Source: Tenodera sinensis (lineage: Eukaryota; Arthropoda; Insecta; Mantodea; Mantidae). From it: a stretch of DNA of 64,000 nt. Made by a program: the position numbers and the translations under genes. Positions 44,801 through 47,481 of the stretch are shown here, one piece after another (within the stretch, counting starts at the first letter, position 1; each line of letters opens with the position of its first letter). The DNA is taken from NCBI GenBank assembly GCA_030765045.1, contig CM060965.1:24912935-24976934 (forward strand), in the 5' to 3' direction. Under the pieces are notes generated by a model, which saw only the letters and a list, made by a program, of their open reading frames with translations, ran no database searches and was not told where the DNA came from.

Positions 44801-47481
44801 AGTTCACTAGCGCCTCCGTATTCGACATGGATGGACGTATTTTAATGTGTACGCATCATGAAATAGTAAAAGTGAATTTACTAAGTGTTTAGAGACCTTT
44901 AATTAAATTTCGGCGATGCTAGGGAAGTTGATCCGCTAAAATAAGACTTTCTACTGTGATATGATTTAAAAATTGTGAACAAGAAGGTGCAAATAAAATG
45001 TTTGACTAAAGTTAAACCCGAGTGTATGTTCATTCCATCCGTTACCAAGCCCTGAGATCACAAAGATCTCATTAGCTAAAAGACACAGCGTCGATAATAA
45101 TCACAAAAAACAGCACCAATTTATAATTTATAACAACAGTTTTCAAACTTCTAAGAAAGGCAGATAATTAGTTATTTGTTTGTTTTGTGCTGTTTAATGC
45201 CCACTTTTATTACATATGGCACTGTAGACGGTGACACTGATGATACATGGAATAAAGATGGAGCACTGGTGGAATGAGATGGCAGGGGAAACTGGAGAAC
45301 CCGGAGGAAACCCACCCCAGCACCACTTCGTTCGCCACGAATCCCACATGCGGTTGCCTGGGATCGAAGCCGGGCTACTTTGATGAGAAGTGAATGGTCT
45401 AACCACTCGGCTACGGCGCAGCCGCAATTAGTTGTGATTCCATTCAACAAATCAATTACGTTTTGTTCTGAGTGTGTGCAAGTGTCTCAAAAATATTGCA
45501 TAGTAAAAACTAGTTTCCATACAAAGCAGCAATGTCAACCCAAGCGCAATTTCGTGACCCTGGCAGTGCTCATGGGCATGAAGCATTGCGAGACAGATTG
45601 TGGCATATATACAGGGTAGCAGCAGCGTTAGGCAAGACATAGTAAAACATGAGTGGACAAAGTTTGAAGGGAAAATAAAGTGCACTCTTTTTATTGTGTT
45701 TCTTCTTGCTTGGTTTAAGGTAGCAGCAGCGTTAGGCAAGACATAGTAAAACATGAGTGGACAAAGTTTGAAGGGAAAATAAAGTGCATTCTTTTTATTG
45801 TGTTTCTTCTTGCTTGGTTTAAAAGTATTTATTTACATACATTTTGTGATCGTAAGGTTTTAATATGAATTACAATAATAATAATTACAACAACAAATTA
45901 ATATTCCAAACACAGAACATTAAGTCCATAAATGATAAGGGGTATTTATATAACTTTTAACCCTACAATTCAAAAGGAAACAAACGTCTGCAATAACATA
46001 AAATAAAAATAGCTCCACATTAAAACCTCTACTTGTGGTCACACTTTGAATTAATTACGCATATTTTATGCCCAGCTTATGCTTTTCCATCACAATCGTA
46101 ATATTTGAGGACACATCGGTTACAGAAGCAAGACTCAAGGTAGTTGTAAATTTATCATCAGATAATTTTGATTTTAGGTGGCACTTCATCAAGCTATTAA
46201 AGAAAAAATATTTCACAAATGCACATAGTGCTAAACATACACATCATTTCTGCAGCAAATTTATGAAACTTTGGGTATGTTTGTGGATCAAAGTCCTGAT
46301 AAAAACTGACAATATTATCACTATACGCCTTTTTTGGATCGAATCACAGCTTAAATCAGTAAGTTCTAGATGGAGTTCAACTGGAACACTCTCAGGATCA
46401 ATACAATATGGCAAGGAAACGAGATCCAGTTTAGATTCGAGAGCTTCCACATCCGAAAATTCCCAACAAACTCCCCTAAGAGTACATACAATGTCACACA
46501 ATGCTTATTAACTTCTGTACTTATGCTAAGAGACTGCAAATGTGGAAGTAGCTTCACTTTCTCCTTGGTATGCACGTTGTATAGCTCAGATTGACACTAC
46601 CCAAGGCAGAGCAAGCAGGTGCTACTGTTACGGGTAGAAGCGCTCACTTGTCTCAAGCGCACCATTTGACATCTCTTGGGATGAAGAGGGATTTTCTTAA
46701 AAATCATGCTGTGTCCTTGGAAGATGCTAAACTTGAATACCAACTTTGGTATTAAACCAACTTTTCATTTTTGAGTTACTCTGTTCACAGAAACACAGAC
46801 CTGCCTCCTAAAGTACTTTTGGATTTAGAGCCTCAAAACATGTATTTACAGTGACATCTCAGAATTCAATTTTTGAGTGGAATGCAAGCTTCCTCACTTA
46901 AAATGGTAGTAGAAAATGTAAAAATGAATTTATAACTAATTTGGATTTATGAATCAATTAATTTTAGAAACATGCCCATATGTAGACATGCCCAAAACAG
47001 CAGCAATGTCACAATTTCCAATGCAATTACTAACCATTTTACTATAGTATATTATATTTACCTGACTGGGTGGTAAACTTTAACCTATTCTTGGGCTTGG
47101 ACCAGATAGGACCACGCCAGCTTAAAAATCCCAGACTGCATACTTTGTAAACTTAATCCATCAGAAACATCATTGATGAGTTATTAGCATTATAAACATA
47201 TTTAAAACAATTATATCACTTTCAATAAGTTTCTCAAAGCTTCTACTATTTCCAGAAGAGCACATGTCTCACAACCATAAAGACTGAGCACAGAATTCTG
47301 GGTTAGCATCAAGCAATGGGGACAATGTGTAAGCATGCAAAACCATCAACCACACAATAAAGAAGAGTCTTACCTGGTTTAGTGGTTATGGTGGTGCTTG
47401 GGAATGGTTGGGGCAGTTCAGGCAGAGGCTTGCCTGGCAGACTGGGGGGCAGCTCAAGCAACATGGACAGTGTGGGCGCTC
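2644..47481 (-). CDS. BRD8: BRD8 orthologue, spliced gene, seven exons visible (partial at both ends)
   Basis: BRD8 is a nuclear bromodomain protein of the TIP60/NuA4 acetyltransferase complex. The spliced order is 47374-47481, 24814-24913, 17219-17345, 14424-15691, 9648-9929, 4451-4591, 2644-2821, all on the minus strand. Every junction has a GT donor and AG acceptor, and codon phases match across all six introns. Identification rests on two blocks: APTLSMLLE in the first visible exon, which matches the conserved APTLSRLLE block of BRD8, and the bromodomain (WKKAIML, TDDQAPGY, AEFQRDVMLMF, MYN) in the last two exons. Between them lies a long, very acidic Lys/Glu region. The N-terminal SANT-like and coiled-coil part and the C-terminal tail after the bromodomain were not found. 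Intron 1 of the visible set is 22.4 kb and holds the nested composite transposon. Identification is secure; completeness is not. Confidence 0.93.
3260..3345 (+). repeat. Degraded tRNA-like SINE fragment
   Basis: The stretch has an A-box-like CATGGCTGACTGGTTA and a B-box-like GGTTCAAATACT about 40 bases apart. The body is not recognisable and no TSD was found. A tRNA-derived retroposon remnant is likely; a chance match is possible. Confidence 0.35.
3765..4075 (+). pseudogene. Penelope-like element fossil, GIY-YIG endonuclease end
   Basis: Plus-strand frames give NYIGKTK, then LLETRIKEHFRDIKYKDIDA and SAVADHF, and further on KIYFEE and DSVNKFVLL. YIGxTxR-like, xxRxxEHxRDIK and SAVAxH are the signature blocks of the GIY-YIG domain at the C-terminus of Penelope-like elements. 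The frame is broken by several shifts and stops and no RT part remains. It is clearly different from the younger Penelope element at 39721-40746. Confidence 0.65.
4451..4591 (-). CDS. BRD8: BRD8 exon, N-terminal half of bromodomain
   Basis: This 141-nt exon follows an ATCTTGCAG acceptor and ends CCACAG|GTAAT. It encodes DEDREYRTWKKAIMLLYGRL and then a segment containing FLRPITDDQAPGYSSIVHR. WKKAIML, FLxPITDD and APGYxSIV are hallmarks of the BRD8 bromodomain (helix Z and the ZA loop). The terminal AG joins the G that opens the next exon to make Arg, followed by PID, the usual RP(M/I)D motif of bromodomains. Confidence 0.95.
4731..5181 (+). mobile_element. Composite dimeric SINE (family C head + family B unit) with one 12-bp TSD
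   Basis: GGTTTCTAATGG is present at both 4719-4730 and 5182-5193. Between the copies lie two different tRNA-derived units in the same direction. At about 4735-4850 is a head with CATGGTAGAGCACCTGCC and GGTTTCGATTCC, the family seen at 531. At about 4851-5040 is a family-B unit (GTGGCTGAGTGGTTACACC, TTTCTCCGGGTTCTC, CCATTCATTCCACC), the family at 31741, 33948, 43081 and 45180. The rest (5040-5181) is an unrelated tail. A single TSD around both units means they moved as one. Confidence 0.8.
5335..5555 (-). mobile_element. tRNA-derived SINE (family D)
   Basis: The minus strand has box A TGGCTCAGTTGG and box B GGTTCAAATCC, followed by a body with TGGTTTTTAAGTGTGCTTAAA and a 3' part CGCTGATGTGATCCTGGCAATTG-like that ends in a T/A-rich tail. 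Related copies are at 28215-28570 and 51287-51445. Confidence 0.7.
5581..5702 (-). mobile_element. SINE-A, short copy with 12-bp TSD
   Basis: CTGAAGGTGGTT is repeated at 5569-5580 and 5703-5714. The minus strand shows the family head (with its CCAACA/TGTTGG hairpin), then goes directly into the box-B half of the tRNA unit and the family tail. The middle is missing and replaced by a (CA)n run at 5622-5641. Confidence 0.8.
5890..7545 (+). pseudogene. Highly decayed non-LTR retrotransposon (endonuclease end)
   Basis: Around 6870-6935 the plus strand reads NPRRANWDFYRGNLKDCLKN. Shifted frames then give IELSVEFLTNTLVYAYE and a basic segment, and later (about 7280-7540) HESVHEQINITETIGLWG. The NPRxxxWDxYxxxLxxxL...dl..Ave.Lt.al..A.e pattern is the region after the APE endonuclease in Jockey/R1-type ORF2 proteins. 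Stops and frameshifts are dense and boundaries are guesses. Confidence 0.4.
7840..7925 (+). mobile_element. Short 5'-truncated LINE J2 tail
   Basis: The 3' tip matches the 3' end of the J2 copy at 52040-52120 almost base for base (codons for KYWRARGLMTSLSEIQ, then a stop and AACAACA). It is a typical dead-on-arrival LINE insertion of under 100 bp. Confidence 0.7.
8075..8110 (+). repeat. Fragment of the 3' tip of element M
   Basis: TTACTTACCAGTAGAGAAAG is the same terminal sequence that ends the M copies at 9618 and 63467. Only this tip is left. Confidence 0.5.
8524..9618 (+). mobile_element. Non-coding element M with short inverted termini, copy next to a BRD8 exon
   Basis: The ends are ACTTTCTCTACT near the left border and AGTAGAGAAAGT at the right. 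The whole stretch aligns with 62634-63467, including the GAGTTATGCTGTCCACAGAC and ACACAGACCTTTTTCT blocks. No long open frame is present. It is probably a non-autonomous DNA transposon, though no clear TSD was found. Its right end lies about 30 bases from the BRD8 donor at 9648. Confidence 0.65.
9648..9929 (-). CDS. BRD8: BRD8 exon, acidic tract and Ser/Pro linker before the bromodomain
   Basis: This 282-nt exon lies between a CTATCAG acceptor and a TTGAC|GTAAGT donor. It opens SASNKNWKAEEEEEEEDEEK, continues acidic, then changes to a Ser/Pro/Thr-rich segment ending TATPIDSVPNSPAAPL. The two last bases plus the first base of the next exon give Thr. The Ser-Pro stretch just before the bromodomain resembles the SIPSSPASS segment of vertebrate BRD8. 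The donor lies only about 30 bases from the end of an M transposable element (8524-9618). Confidence 0.87.
10255..10690 (+). pseudogene. Reverse transcriptase fossil
   Basis: Frames include KYLNNKRGRMYMAF (RT motif A approach), MQGCKLSPVNVYTDDILEEI (motif B, normally QGxxLSPxLF) and SGLLFAADL (motif C, normally LLFADDL). Order and spacing fit an RTE/Jockey-type RT with a large internal loss. Stops and shifts are frequent. Confidence 0.55.
10960..11990 (+). pseudogene. Dead mariner (DD34D) transposase
   Basis: The N-terminal helix-turn-helix region is open at 10962-11370 (LLAEGNSAAEIYQRMSRVYG, then RRFTITALSMEIPEVSRSVI, GYKKHCVRWVPK). The catalytic half follows in other frames: VTGDET then a stop where Trp is expected, HPNSPNKPKKFK, FWDQKGVLLVEF, then GIVLIHNNALH, and the C-terminal KLVHRYNKCLNLFGDYVEK. 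The first catalytic Asp (GDET) is present. The second is Asn (IHNN instead of IHDN). Several frameshifts also kill it. Terminal inverted repeats could not be matched with confidence. Confidence 0.85.
12050..13400. other. Intron of BRD8, nothing recognised
   Basis: Apart from a C-run near 12110 there is no repeat family, long frame or RNA motif that I can name. Confidence 0.5.
13725..13825 (+). mobile_element. SINE-A fragment
   Basis: GTAGCTTAATGGTTAGAGC (box A) and GATTCAAATCC (box B) are followed by GGCTGTGGCATTCAATTTTT and a family-like tail. Only the tRNA-like part and tail remain. Confidence 0.65.
14424..15691 (-). CDS. BRD8: BRD8 large acidic exon (422 codons)
   Basis: This is one 1268-nt open exon between a TTTGCTTCAG acceptor and an ACCAAG|GTAAC donor. 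It begins PIKPEEPAAEVAEE and is extremely rich in Glu, Lys and Asp, with a seven-Asp run near residue 130. A less charged island, DIKMIMDMPVVMDSEIQEAV, precedes it. BRD8 proteins carry an acidic, poorly conserved central region before the bromodomain, so the position fits. The exon is probably disordered and may bind basic partners such as histones, but that is inference. An unbroken frame of this length in decayed intronic surroundings indicates selection. Open frames on the opposite strand (Ser/Phe-rich) are shadows of its biased codons. Confidence 0.87.
16560..17015 (+). pseudogene. Tc1-like transposase fossil
   Basis: The first part (16590-16755) reads RAMACAYKDAGMSNRKTANK, LGISDYSVCSALKHKEEAGF and HADHHAVDIREKHQ, the paired helix-turn-helix of Tc1 transposases. 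After a gap, 16930-17010 gives KQHQNWTLNDWKSVLE, matching the xxHxxWTxxDWxxVxWSDE block just before the catalytic domain. The catalytic part is missing. It lies in the BRD8 intron between 15691 and 17219. Confidence 0.6.
17219..17345 (-). CDS. BRD8: BRD8 exon, Ser/Thr-rich linker
   Basis: The 127-nt exon follows a TGTCACAG acceptor and ends GTGGAG|GTATGT. It reads EEKMEEVEMKVPTESSQ and then a Ser/Thr/Arg/Pro-rich segment ending RKLFPEVE. Its first base completes the His codon of the previous exon, and it ends in phase 0, as the large acidic exon requires. The low-complexity composition gives no domain. Assignment is by splice phase and gene order. Confidence 0.82.
17893..17975 (+). repeat. 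Possible tRNA-derived SINE remnant (family E)
   Basis: GATAGCTCTACAGTGACATG (A-box-like) and CACAGTTTAAATCTC (B-box-like) are spaced as in a tRNA promoter. The flanks give no TSD and no other copy was seen in the window. Confidence 0.35.
18525..18580 (-). other. LINE-A 3'-terminal stem-loop
   Basis: On the minus strand GGGCGCT and AGCGCCC form a perfect seven-base-pair stem around a loop containing GATGACCTAGAAGTTG. It is followed by TTAAACCAAATCAAATTC and the TSD. In non-LTR elements the RNA 3' end is what the RT recognises to start target-primed synthesis, so this hairpin is a candidate recognition element. The function is inferred. Confidence 0.6.
18729..22406 (-). pseudogene. LINE-A ORF2: APE endonuclease, reverse transcriptase, RNase H (two in-frame stops)
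   Basis: One frame of 1226 codons holds all domains. The endonuclease comes first (LQWNIRGIRTQR, CLQETKL, GDFNAHHPLWGS, SDHFPCLI). The RT follows (SSYRPISLTSCVCKVMERMI, FNLEKAYDTCW, GVPQGSVLSVTLF, FVDDFAVYC with the two catalytic Asp). The RNase H comes last (YTDGSRGSNGVG, TAELYAIY, LSDSLSALQ, WIPGHVGLPGNEMAD with Asp, Glu, Asp, Asp). A C-terminal CPLCDNLLSVRHVLLEC knuckle follows. In-frame TAG (21183-21185) separates EN from RT, and in-frame TGA (after ERTILL, about 20057) separates RT from RNase H. The TGA is a likely CGA-to-TGA change. No frameshift is present, so the copy is young. Confidence 0.9.
22575..23904 (-). CDS. LINE-A ORF1, gag-like nucleic-acid-binding protein (one frameshift)
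   Basis: The main frame (23840-22575, 422 codons with stop) contains LDDLSNEEIQENLMEQGVTN and PTRTLFLTFDRVDLP, an RRM-like fold region typical of LINE ORF1. Three CCHC/CCCC knuckles follow: CFKCQRFGHTNEFC, CNNCGDALHDGDC and CVNCKGEHASSSRDC. A Ser/Arg-rich tail ends the protein. No ATG opens this frame. An ATG at 23904 (MSSPKTQNKKN) lies upstream in a frame that joins it only if one base is skipped in a run of nine A (plus-strand T run 23872-23880). That makes the real start probably 23904 with a slippage or single-base insertion. Confidence 0.82.
23905..24577 (-). promoter_or_regulatory. LINE-A 5' leader (probable internal promoter region)
   Basis: About 670 bases of GC-rich sequence with no long frame separate the 5' end at the TSD from the ORF1 ATG. 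Full-length non-LTR elements carry an internal promoter here. No specific motif can be assigned. Its presence is the main sign that the copy is not 5'-truncated. Confidence 0.5.
24814..24913 (-). CDS. BRD8: BRD8 exon, acidic linker
   Basis: This 100-nt exon lies between a TTGCAG acceptor and a CACA|GTAAGTA donor. It completes a Gly codon and reads EVCHPQHQEMRVRSEPGTDE followed by a Val/Glu-rich run, ending with two bases of a His codon that the next exon completes with T. No known domain is present. It is assigned to BRD8 by phase, strand and position. It lies about 30 bases from the 3' end of the split SINE at 18428-24763, with only intron sequence between. Confidence 0.82.
25313..26145 (+). 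repeat. Pair of about 190-bp direct repeats
   Basis: 25313-25507 and 25962-26142 match: ATTTTGTGGT, CTAAGCCTGACC, CCTC(G/A)AGTCTCGCTAA, a T-rich run, then TGGCTGATCAA and AATTAAATTCGATTTAAC. Both copies keep an open reading that starts Met-Ala-Asp-Gln and continues VIKFDLTKSILK. The segment between them (25508-25961) contains the foldback element. Origin unknown. Confidence 0.65.
25625..25860. mobile_element. Foldback element (same family as 44330-44500)
   Basis: Two arms of about 80 bp are inverted: AATATTGCAATCTTCCAGAGCTGA on the left pairs with CAGCTCTGGAAGCTCTTGCAATATT on the right, extended outward by CTTCACTTATCTTAGT and ACTAAGATAAGTGAA and by CAAATTAGAAA and TTTCTAATTTG. The 3' side continues with TTGTTGCTTCACTGTTAATAG, as in the copy at 44330-44500. 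No coding capacity. Confidence 0.65.
26150..27750. other. Intron of BRD8, no recognised element
   Basis: Short frames at 26841-27168 on both strands have no recognisable domain. The base composition around 27060-27300 is slightly more GC-rich than its surroundings. I cannot name anything here. Confidence 0.45.
27757..28140 (+). mobile_element. SINE-A copies, one rearranged
   Basis: The head (CCAACAAACTTACTGTTGG hairpin) at about 27774 is followed by an inverted second head (CCAACAGTAAGCTTGTTGG at about 27868). Then come the common body (CCATTGGGGTAATTGTCTC) and the tRNA-like unit (CACAGTAGCTTAATGGTTGG, GGTTGAAATCCC). The tail ends at about 28135. It may be two insertions or one rearranged copy. 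Confidence 0.6.
28215..28570 (-). mobile_element. tRNA-derived SINE (family D), interrupted
   Basis: The minus strand has GGTGGCTCAGTTGATTAGATG (box A) and a degenerate box B, and then the family D body. The body is interrupted by about 130 bp of unknown sequence (about 28340-28475). It resembles 5335-5555. Confidence 0.55.
29235..31385 (+). pseudogene. J1b RT-RNase H frame, inactivated
   Basis: The RT frame is open from 29235 (SNNINSFRPISLTSVIAKVM, FIDFKSAYDSVW, GLPQGAVLSTTLFN) to 30640. The catalytic motif reads FADNV: the second Asp of FADD is Asn. A one-base loss near 30645 (compared with J1a) shifts the frame in the RNase H (YTDGSSKENL). A one-base gain in an A run near 30895 restores the reading for 30948-31385 (MGNEAADSLAKKG, CVLCNDPAEMNEDH). 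Compared with J1a, this copy keeps 14 bases that J1a lost near 57440-57495. Confidence 0.88.
29235..31396 (+). mobile_element. LINE J1b, 5'-truncated copy inside the hAT
   Basis: It is flanked by the 14-bp TSD AAATTTTAAGTTTA (29221-29234 and 31397-31410). The sequence follows 57338-59490 (J1a) closely from mid-RT to the CTAGAAAACAACAAC 3' end. The 5' end is truncated within the RT, as usual in target-primed insertion. Confidence 0.93.
31741..31980 (+). mobile_element. SINE-B copy with 13-bp TSD
   Basis: ACTGGAGTGTATA is repeated at 31728-31740 and 31981-31993. The head is tRNA Leu/Ser-like (GTGGCCGAGCGGTTAGCG, then CGGGTTCGATCCC), the body has CGGGTTTTCTCCGGGTGCTC and CGGTTTCCCCCGCCATCTC, and the end has AACACTACAACA. 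It lies inside the hAT. Confidence 0.92.
32078..33960 (+). pseudogene. hAT transposase, broken by frameshifts and stops
   Basis: An N-terminal zinc-finger region (YCKYCRCEINSKLSGLKVHA, then a His near residue 57) is followed in shifted frames by HEAEVKLAMFVCEHCSLL, then IIDESTDVSMIKLLAIVIRY, LLGIGTDNASVMTGHNNG and LFRCVCHSLQLAVSAA. The C-terminal dimerisation block is SLPYSNADVGRVFSQVNIVK. These are in the normal order for hAT transposases: BED-like finger, RNase-H-like catalytic core with insertion, hATC. At least four frame changes are needed, so it is inactive. A SINE (33948-34186) cuts the DNA just after the C-terminal block. Confidence 0.88.
33948..34186 (-). mobile_element. SINE-B copy with 12-bp TSD
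   Basis: TTAAAATGATGG is repeated at 33936-33947 and 34187-34198. The minus strand carries the same head, body and AACACTACAACAAC end as 31741-31980. It lies inside the hAT, just past the transposase C-terminus. Confidence 0.92.
34722..34745 (+). promoter_or_regulatory. Candidate primer-binding site of the LTR element
   Basis: TGGCTTGCCCAACGTGG begins three bases after the left LTR end, the usual place for a tRNA primer-binding site. TGG fits the CCA 3' end of tRNAs. The matching tRNA was not identified. Confidence 0.45.
35014..35294 (+). pseudogene. LTR element gag, N-terminal part (cut by the Penelope-like insertion)
   Basis: The frame starts at the ATG at 35014 (MLLRSGKVVGLLTLSELNKE) and runs through an acidic stretch into a coiled coil (FERLEQSLGQSIEQKLEQNK) before it is interrupted at 35295 by a Penelope terminus. 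The same coiled-coil repeats resume at 40905, so the two parts were one gene. Confidence 0.75.
35341..35396 (-). ncRNA. Second, inverted copy of the hammerhead-like motif
   Basis: The minus strand repeats the sequence of 40803-40855 (GATAACGACCACGACAAGAT, GGTCGAAACGTCGGC) with the same stem II and GAAACGTC core strand. It lies just outside LINE-B, in the distal half of the interrupted pseudo-LTR. Confidence 0.5.
35779..38490 (-). CDS. LINE-B ORF2, endonuclease-reverse transcriptase (intact, 903 aa)
   Basis: An APE-type endonuclease comes first: AAFWNANGVRDQRPGL, VCETHL, GQGGGTAIFI-like, IAGDFNAKHPSWHS, LDSDHNPVVI. The RT follows: SSYRSISLLPVISKVFEKLF, QFGFRSGHSTTEQL, LLDVEKAFSTTWHEGL, GVPEGSVLSPALFAAYM and the catalytic QYADDLMIF. 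No RNase H follows, which with the length fits the Jockey clade. The frame starts at 38490 in TAATG with the ORF1 stop, suggesting reinitiation. All catalytic residues can be seen. This is the most intact enzyme gene in the window. Confidence 0.94.
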   Translation of the reverse strand: MAHRTVRSFRAAFWNANGVRDQRPGLLEFVDSHGIDILMVCETHLHAGVQFTLPSYAAHRSDRVGRQGGGTAIFIKNHLTHTPVTIPPLQHLEATAIRLSLGGNDLVLVAVYDPPDRRFHEADITALLNLHHRVCIAGDFNAKHPSWHSRTQNVKGRGLYRLISGNPALHAHGPRGPTHYPARGTADIIDFVITKNIPFHLDLSVINALDSDHNPVVIDSDVNLTALGVPDWVEEVDWDAAVLALQNSVEANPRIDSLEALEEAAAGFATSVLNAVRVHTHRIPTEAPNPTSIPVPLKRLIQAKNAVRRLWQRFRHPRIGVIHHRFKSLVRRLLRKHRQAAWENTLRHVNLQERKPWRIVRGLRKDKSVHQHPVHSPRGRLVFEPREKAEALADYLETQFQPREDPQNDDHTDLVEQAVEDFLEVGPAGHEEFHIPIVTPREVTNTIKSLKARKSPGQDRVTAEMLQHLPHRAVMHLTRIYNACLSMRHFPAVWKQARVVCVLKPGKNPVFPSSYRSISLLPVISKVFEKLFLSRLGPLLEEKGLLPEHQFGFRSGHSTTEQLLRVAEKASLAYQDRAKTVAVLLDVEKAFSTTWHEGLVYKLIQHEIPPPYIYLVASFLQERSFRVKVEGSFSRERPIGAGVPEGSVLSPALFAAYMADLPTHPNTLICQYADDLMIFATNKNPRYSFQQVQAHLRAISGWCENWRMSINPEKSSAILLANTIANRLPRDLELRRRRIPWVTTAKYLGVTLDRRLTYRHHVRGKVLQGHAALRQLYPIFRSQTMPLRLKLQLYRAIIPPLVLYGCEIWGVVAKSTFIRLQTLQNRALRMIYDTDWRFPAHILHEHSGIPYIVDVIKTRARTMYNKLQNHPNPLVNTLGQYDQREPRRLPSKRLPKDILSPAV
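38490..39590 (-). CDS. LINE-B ORF1, gag-like protein (N-terminus truncated)
   Basis: The frame is open through the 5' border of the element, so no true start is present; GTG at 39590 is only the first possible start. It begins VVRRVIRGLDSETDPQDIRA, an RRM-like segment, then VPLPLFLVAI. Three knuckles follow: CYKCLGFHHSSFAC, CLRCAGEHLVKEC and CANCDGCHIGIYRGC. An Ala/Pro/Lys-rich region ends the protein. ORF1 proteins of this group coat the element RNA. The stop TAA overlaps the ORF2 ATG (TAATG). Confidence 0.87.
   Translation of the reverse strand: MVRRVIRGLDSETDPQDIRAGLMDEHGIEPRSVVQLTTTKVKEGKPTKVPLPLFLVAILKQGEGTPKIDQVTCLYHTRVTIEPYHGREGPAQCYKCLGFHHSSFACERALKCLRCAGEHLVKECPVPMDNKRCANCDGCHIGIYRGCPKRLAIMQGKQGKADAEVRRGVSFAAALARHESALAQAETAEATPTSRVAATVAEPVPDSATPTVASSETAPTTSSAPKEQRPQKKGKKKKKSVGKTTQKPAEGQNPNKQVEKLPPPPAPKAPAVSANQRPAEPASAGPATSEAPVPHISQLSVGDAFASEDMAEFIQLATWFADLVQRSLPILRRCRDTINNPGISAVQKHLTVLQTAKDLYSNSTSS
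39721..40746 (-). CDS. Penelope-like protein, C-terminal RT fragment plus GIY-YIG endonuclease
   Basis: The 341-residue open frame starts just before RT motif C, WIRYVDDTFVVWP, with both catalytic Asp present. It continues with ELPFLDVLVIRRKNGTLGHS, VYRKTTHTNLYLHAESHHHP and a thumb/linker region rich in Lys. The GIY-YIG domain follows near residue 215 (GVYEIPCNCGKSYIGETGRT, VKERLQEHIRQCK, SAVALHAYETKH). Penelope-like proteins nick DNA with this endonuclease and prime reverse transcription at the nick. The N-terminal RT (motifs 1-4) is missing, so it cannot work alone. The surviving part is unbroken, so the insertion is fairly recent. Confidence 0.9.
   Translation of the reverse strand: MPTIGPSVWIRYVDDTFVVWPYGRNSLNLFFDQLNKSHPQIKFTMELEKNGELPFLDVLVIRRKNGTLGHSVYRKTTHTNLYLHAESHHHPATKKGILKTLALRAKRVCDSSSLEQEKKNLYEVLHANGYKKKDIFRAWKTAVSKQEDKEKKKKSDKQKFAVLPYVEGVTDRIGKLLKQADIKLAYKAPTKLQDLLVNVKDKVPPLNKPGVYEIPCNCGKSYIGETGRTVKERLQEHIRQCKQNDIEKSAVALHAYETKHTILFDQTKIVTSENRWRPRKIKEALEISRCPKNFNNNGGMHINKLWFTAMGRTKHKNTTSFVPQCNDSMAVPQCNDSMAVT
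40803..40855 (+). ncRNA. Degenerate hammerhead-ribozyme-like motif in the Penelope pseudo-LTR
   Basis: Stem II is GACCA (40823-40827) pairing with TGGTC (40836-40840). GAAAC (40841-40845) and GTC (40846-40848) follow directly, giving the minute stem III seen in Penelope hammerheads. Stem I can begin with GCC (40811-40813) and GGC (40849-40851). The 5' core strand is TGTGATAAC and not CTGATGA, so the catalytic core is altered. An inverted copy lies at 35341-35396. Hammerhead ribozymes are known in Penelope-like elements; activity of this one is doubtful. Confidence 0.5.
40905..42696 (+). pseudogene. LTR element gag, coiled coil and capsid part
   Basis: A long heptad coiled coil (KIEGVREDLGNNKKEIGQKL and related repeats) continues to about 41510, where one frameshift (near IKKI/IKEDLKS) passes to the frame of 41539-42696. 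That frame encodes a Ty3/gypsy-type capsid region: EITPPTFDEEKGDDPKLFVK, EMEEYFKVKRIPNELRMMIV, KSLKNKALEWLR, LVDYFMKVANKGKLLDP. A basic tail rich in Arg, Gly, Asn and Tyr replaces the usual CCHC knuckle. A stop at 42694 ends it, and no protease or RT follows. Confidence 0.85.
42790..42927 (+). pseudogene. Integrase C-terminal remnant of the LTR element
   Basis: The frame reads ELLYAGPLVITK, stop, LGDHTYELQNTNGKLLGRYH, KNKLKPYKER. It matches the C-terminal end of Ty3/gypsy integrases (YxGPxxVxxxLGDxxYELxxxxGkxxGRYHxxxLKPY). It begins about 95 bases after the gag stop, so about 3 kb of pol has been lost between them. Confidence 0.75.
43081..43316 (+). mobile_element. SINE-B copy with 11-bp TSD
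   Basis: ACAAAGAGCAT is repeated at 43070-43080 and 43317-43327. Head (GTGGCCGAGCAGTTAGTG, CGGGTTTGATCCC), body and AACACTACAAC end follow the family. It lies in the non-coding 3' part of the LTR element. Confidence 0.9.
43921..44100 (+). repeat. Imperfect tandem repeat of about 22-24 bp in the LTR element
   Basis: Around seven copies of a unit like ATAACTGAATATGTGTTGTAT run from 43928 to 44098. Units vary by small substitutions and one shorter unit. It lies about 180 bp before the right LTR. Confidence 0.75.
44283..45118 (+). repeat. Right LTR (654 bp of LTR sequence, with a 171-bp foldback insertion)
   Basis: It starts TGAGACAGAATATTAG and ends CAGCACCA. Position 44823-44833 (GACATGGATGGACG) is the uninterrupted site where the left LTR holds the hAT, so it serves as the empty-site control. 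The foldback at 44330-44500 adds 182 bp including its TSD. Confidence 0.9.
44330..44500. mobile_element. 171-bp foldback element with 11-bp TSD in the right LTR
   Basis: TTCATGTAAAT is repeated at 44319-44329 and 44501-44511. The element starts TCTAAAATAAGAACAAATTA, whose exact complement (TAATTTGTTCTTATTTTAGA) lies at about 44434-44453. It is then followed by TTGTTGCTTCACTGTTAATAG and a short tail. The left LTR has no such insertion. The related copy is 25625-25860. Confidence 0.85.
45175..45425 (-). mobile_element. SINE-B, diverged copy
   Basis: The minus strand has GCCGAGTGGTTAGACC and GGCTTCGATCCC, CGGGTTCTCCAGTTTCCCC and CATCTCATTCCACC. AATTAGTT flanks it on both sides (about 45165 and 45427). 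It is more diverged than the three copies inside the LTR element. Confidence 0.75.
45617..45824 (+). repeat. Perfect-type tandem duplication, 104-bp unit, two copies
   Basis: 45617-45720 and 45721-45824 are identical except for one C/T near the middle (GCACTC and GCATTC). The unit begins TAGCAGCAGCGTTAGGCAAG. No coding role can be seen. Confidence 0.9.
46060..46600 (-). pseudogene. hAT-type transposase remnant, GTF2IRD2/EPM2AIP1-like C-terminus
   Basis: Minus-strand frames give VEALESKLDLVSLPYCIDPE, SVPVELHLELTDLSCDSIQK, then in other frames DFDPQTYPKFHKFAAEMMCM, CHLKSKLSDDKFTTTLSLAS and VTDVSSNI. The PY.iD.E..P..LQ.ELiDLQcDs...LR.....YP......A......FGSTY.CE..FS.Mk..Ks..RS.L.DehL block is the C-terminus of the hAT-derived transposases related to GTF2IRD2. 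Several frameshifts make it inactive. Confidence 0.65.
46690..46925 (+). repeat. Element M, diverged 3' fragment
   Basis: TTGGAAGATGCTAAACTTG, TACCAACTTTGGTATTAAACC, TTTTGAGTTACTCTGTTCAC and AACACAGACCT align with the 3' third of the M copies at 8524 and 62634. It ends near GTAGTAGAAAATGTAAAAATG. Confidence 0.6.
47374..47481 (-). CDS. BRD8: BRD8 exon (first visible), APTLSMLLE block
   Basis: This 108-nt exon starts after a CACATAG acceptor and ends at a CCAG|GTAAG donor. It supplies the last two bases of a Gly codon, then APTLSMLLELPPSLPGK and a Pro/Thr-rich stretch, and ends with one base of a Gly codon. APTLSxLLE is a conserved block of BRD8 proteins upstream of the acidic region. The single 3' base pairs in phase with the two 5' bases (GT) of the exon at 24814-24913. 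Nothing in this exon is broken. Confidence 0.88.
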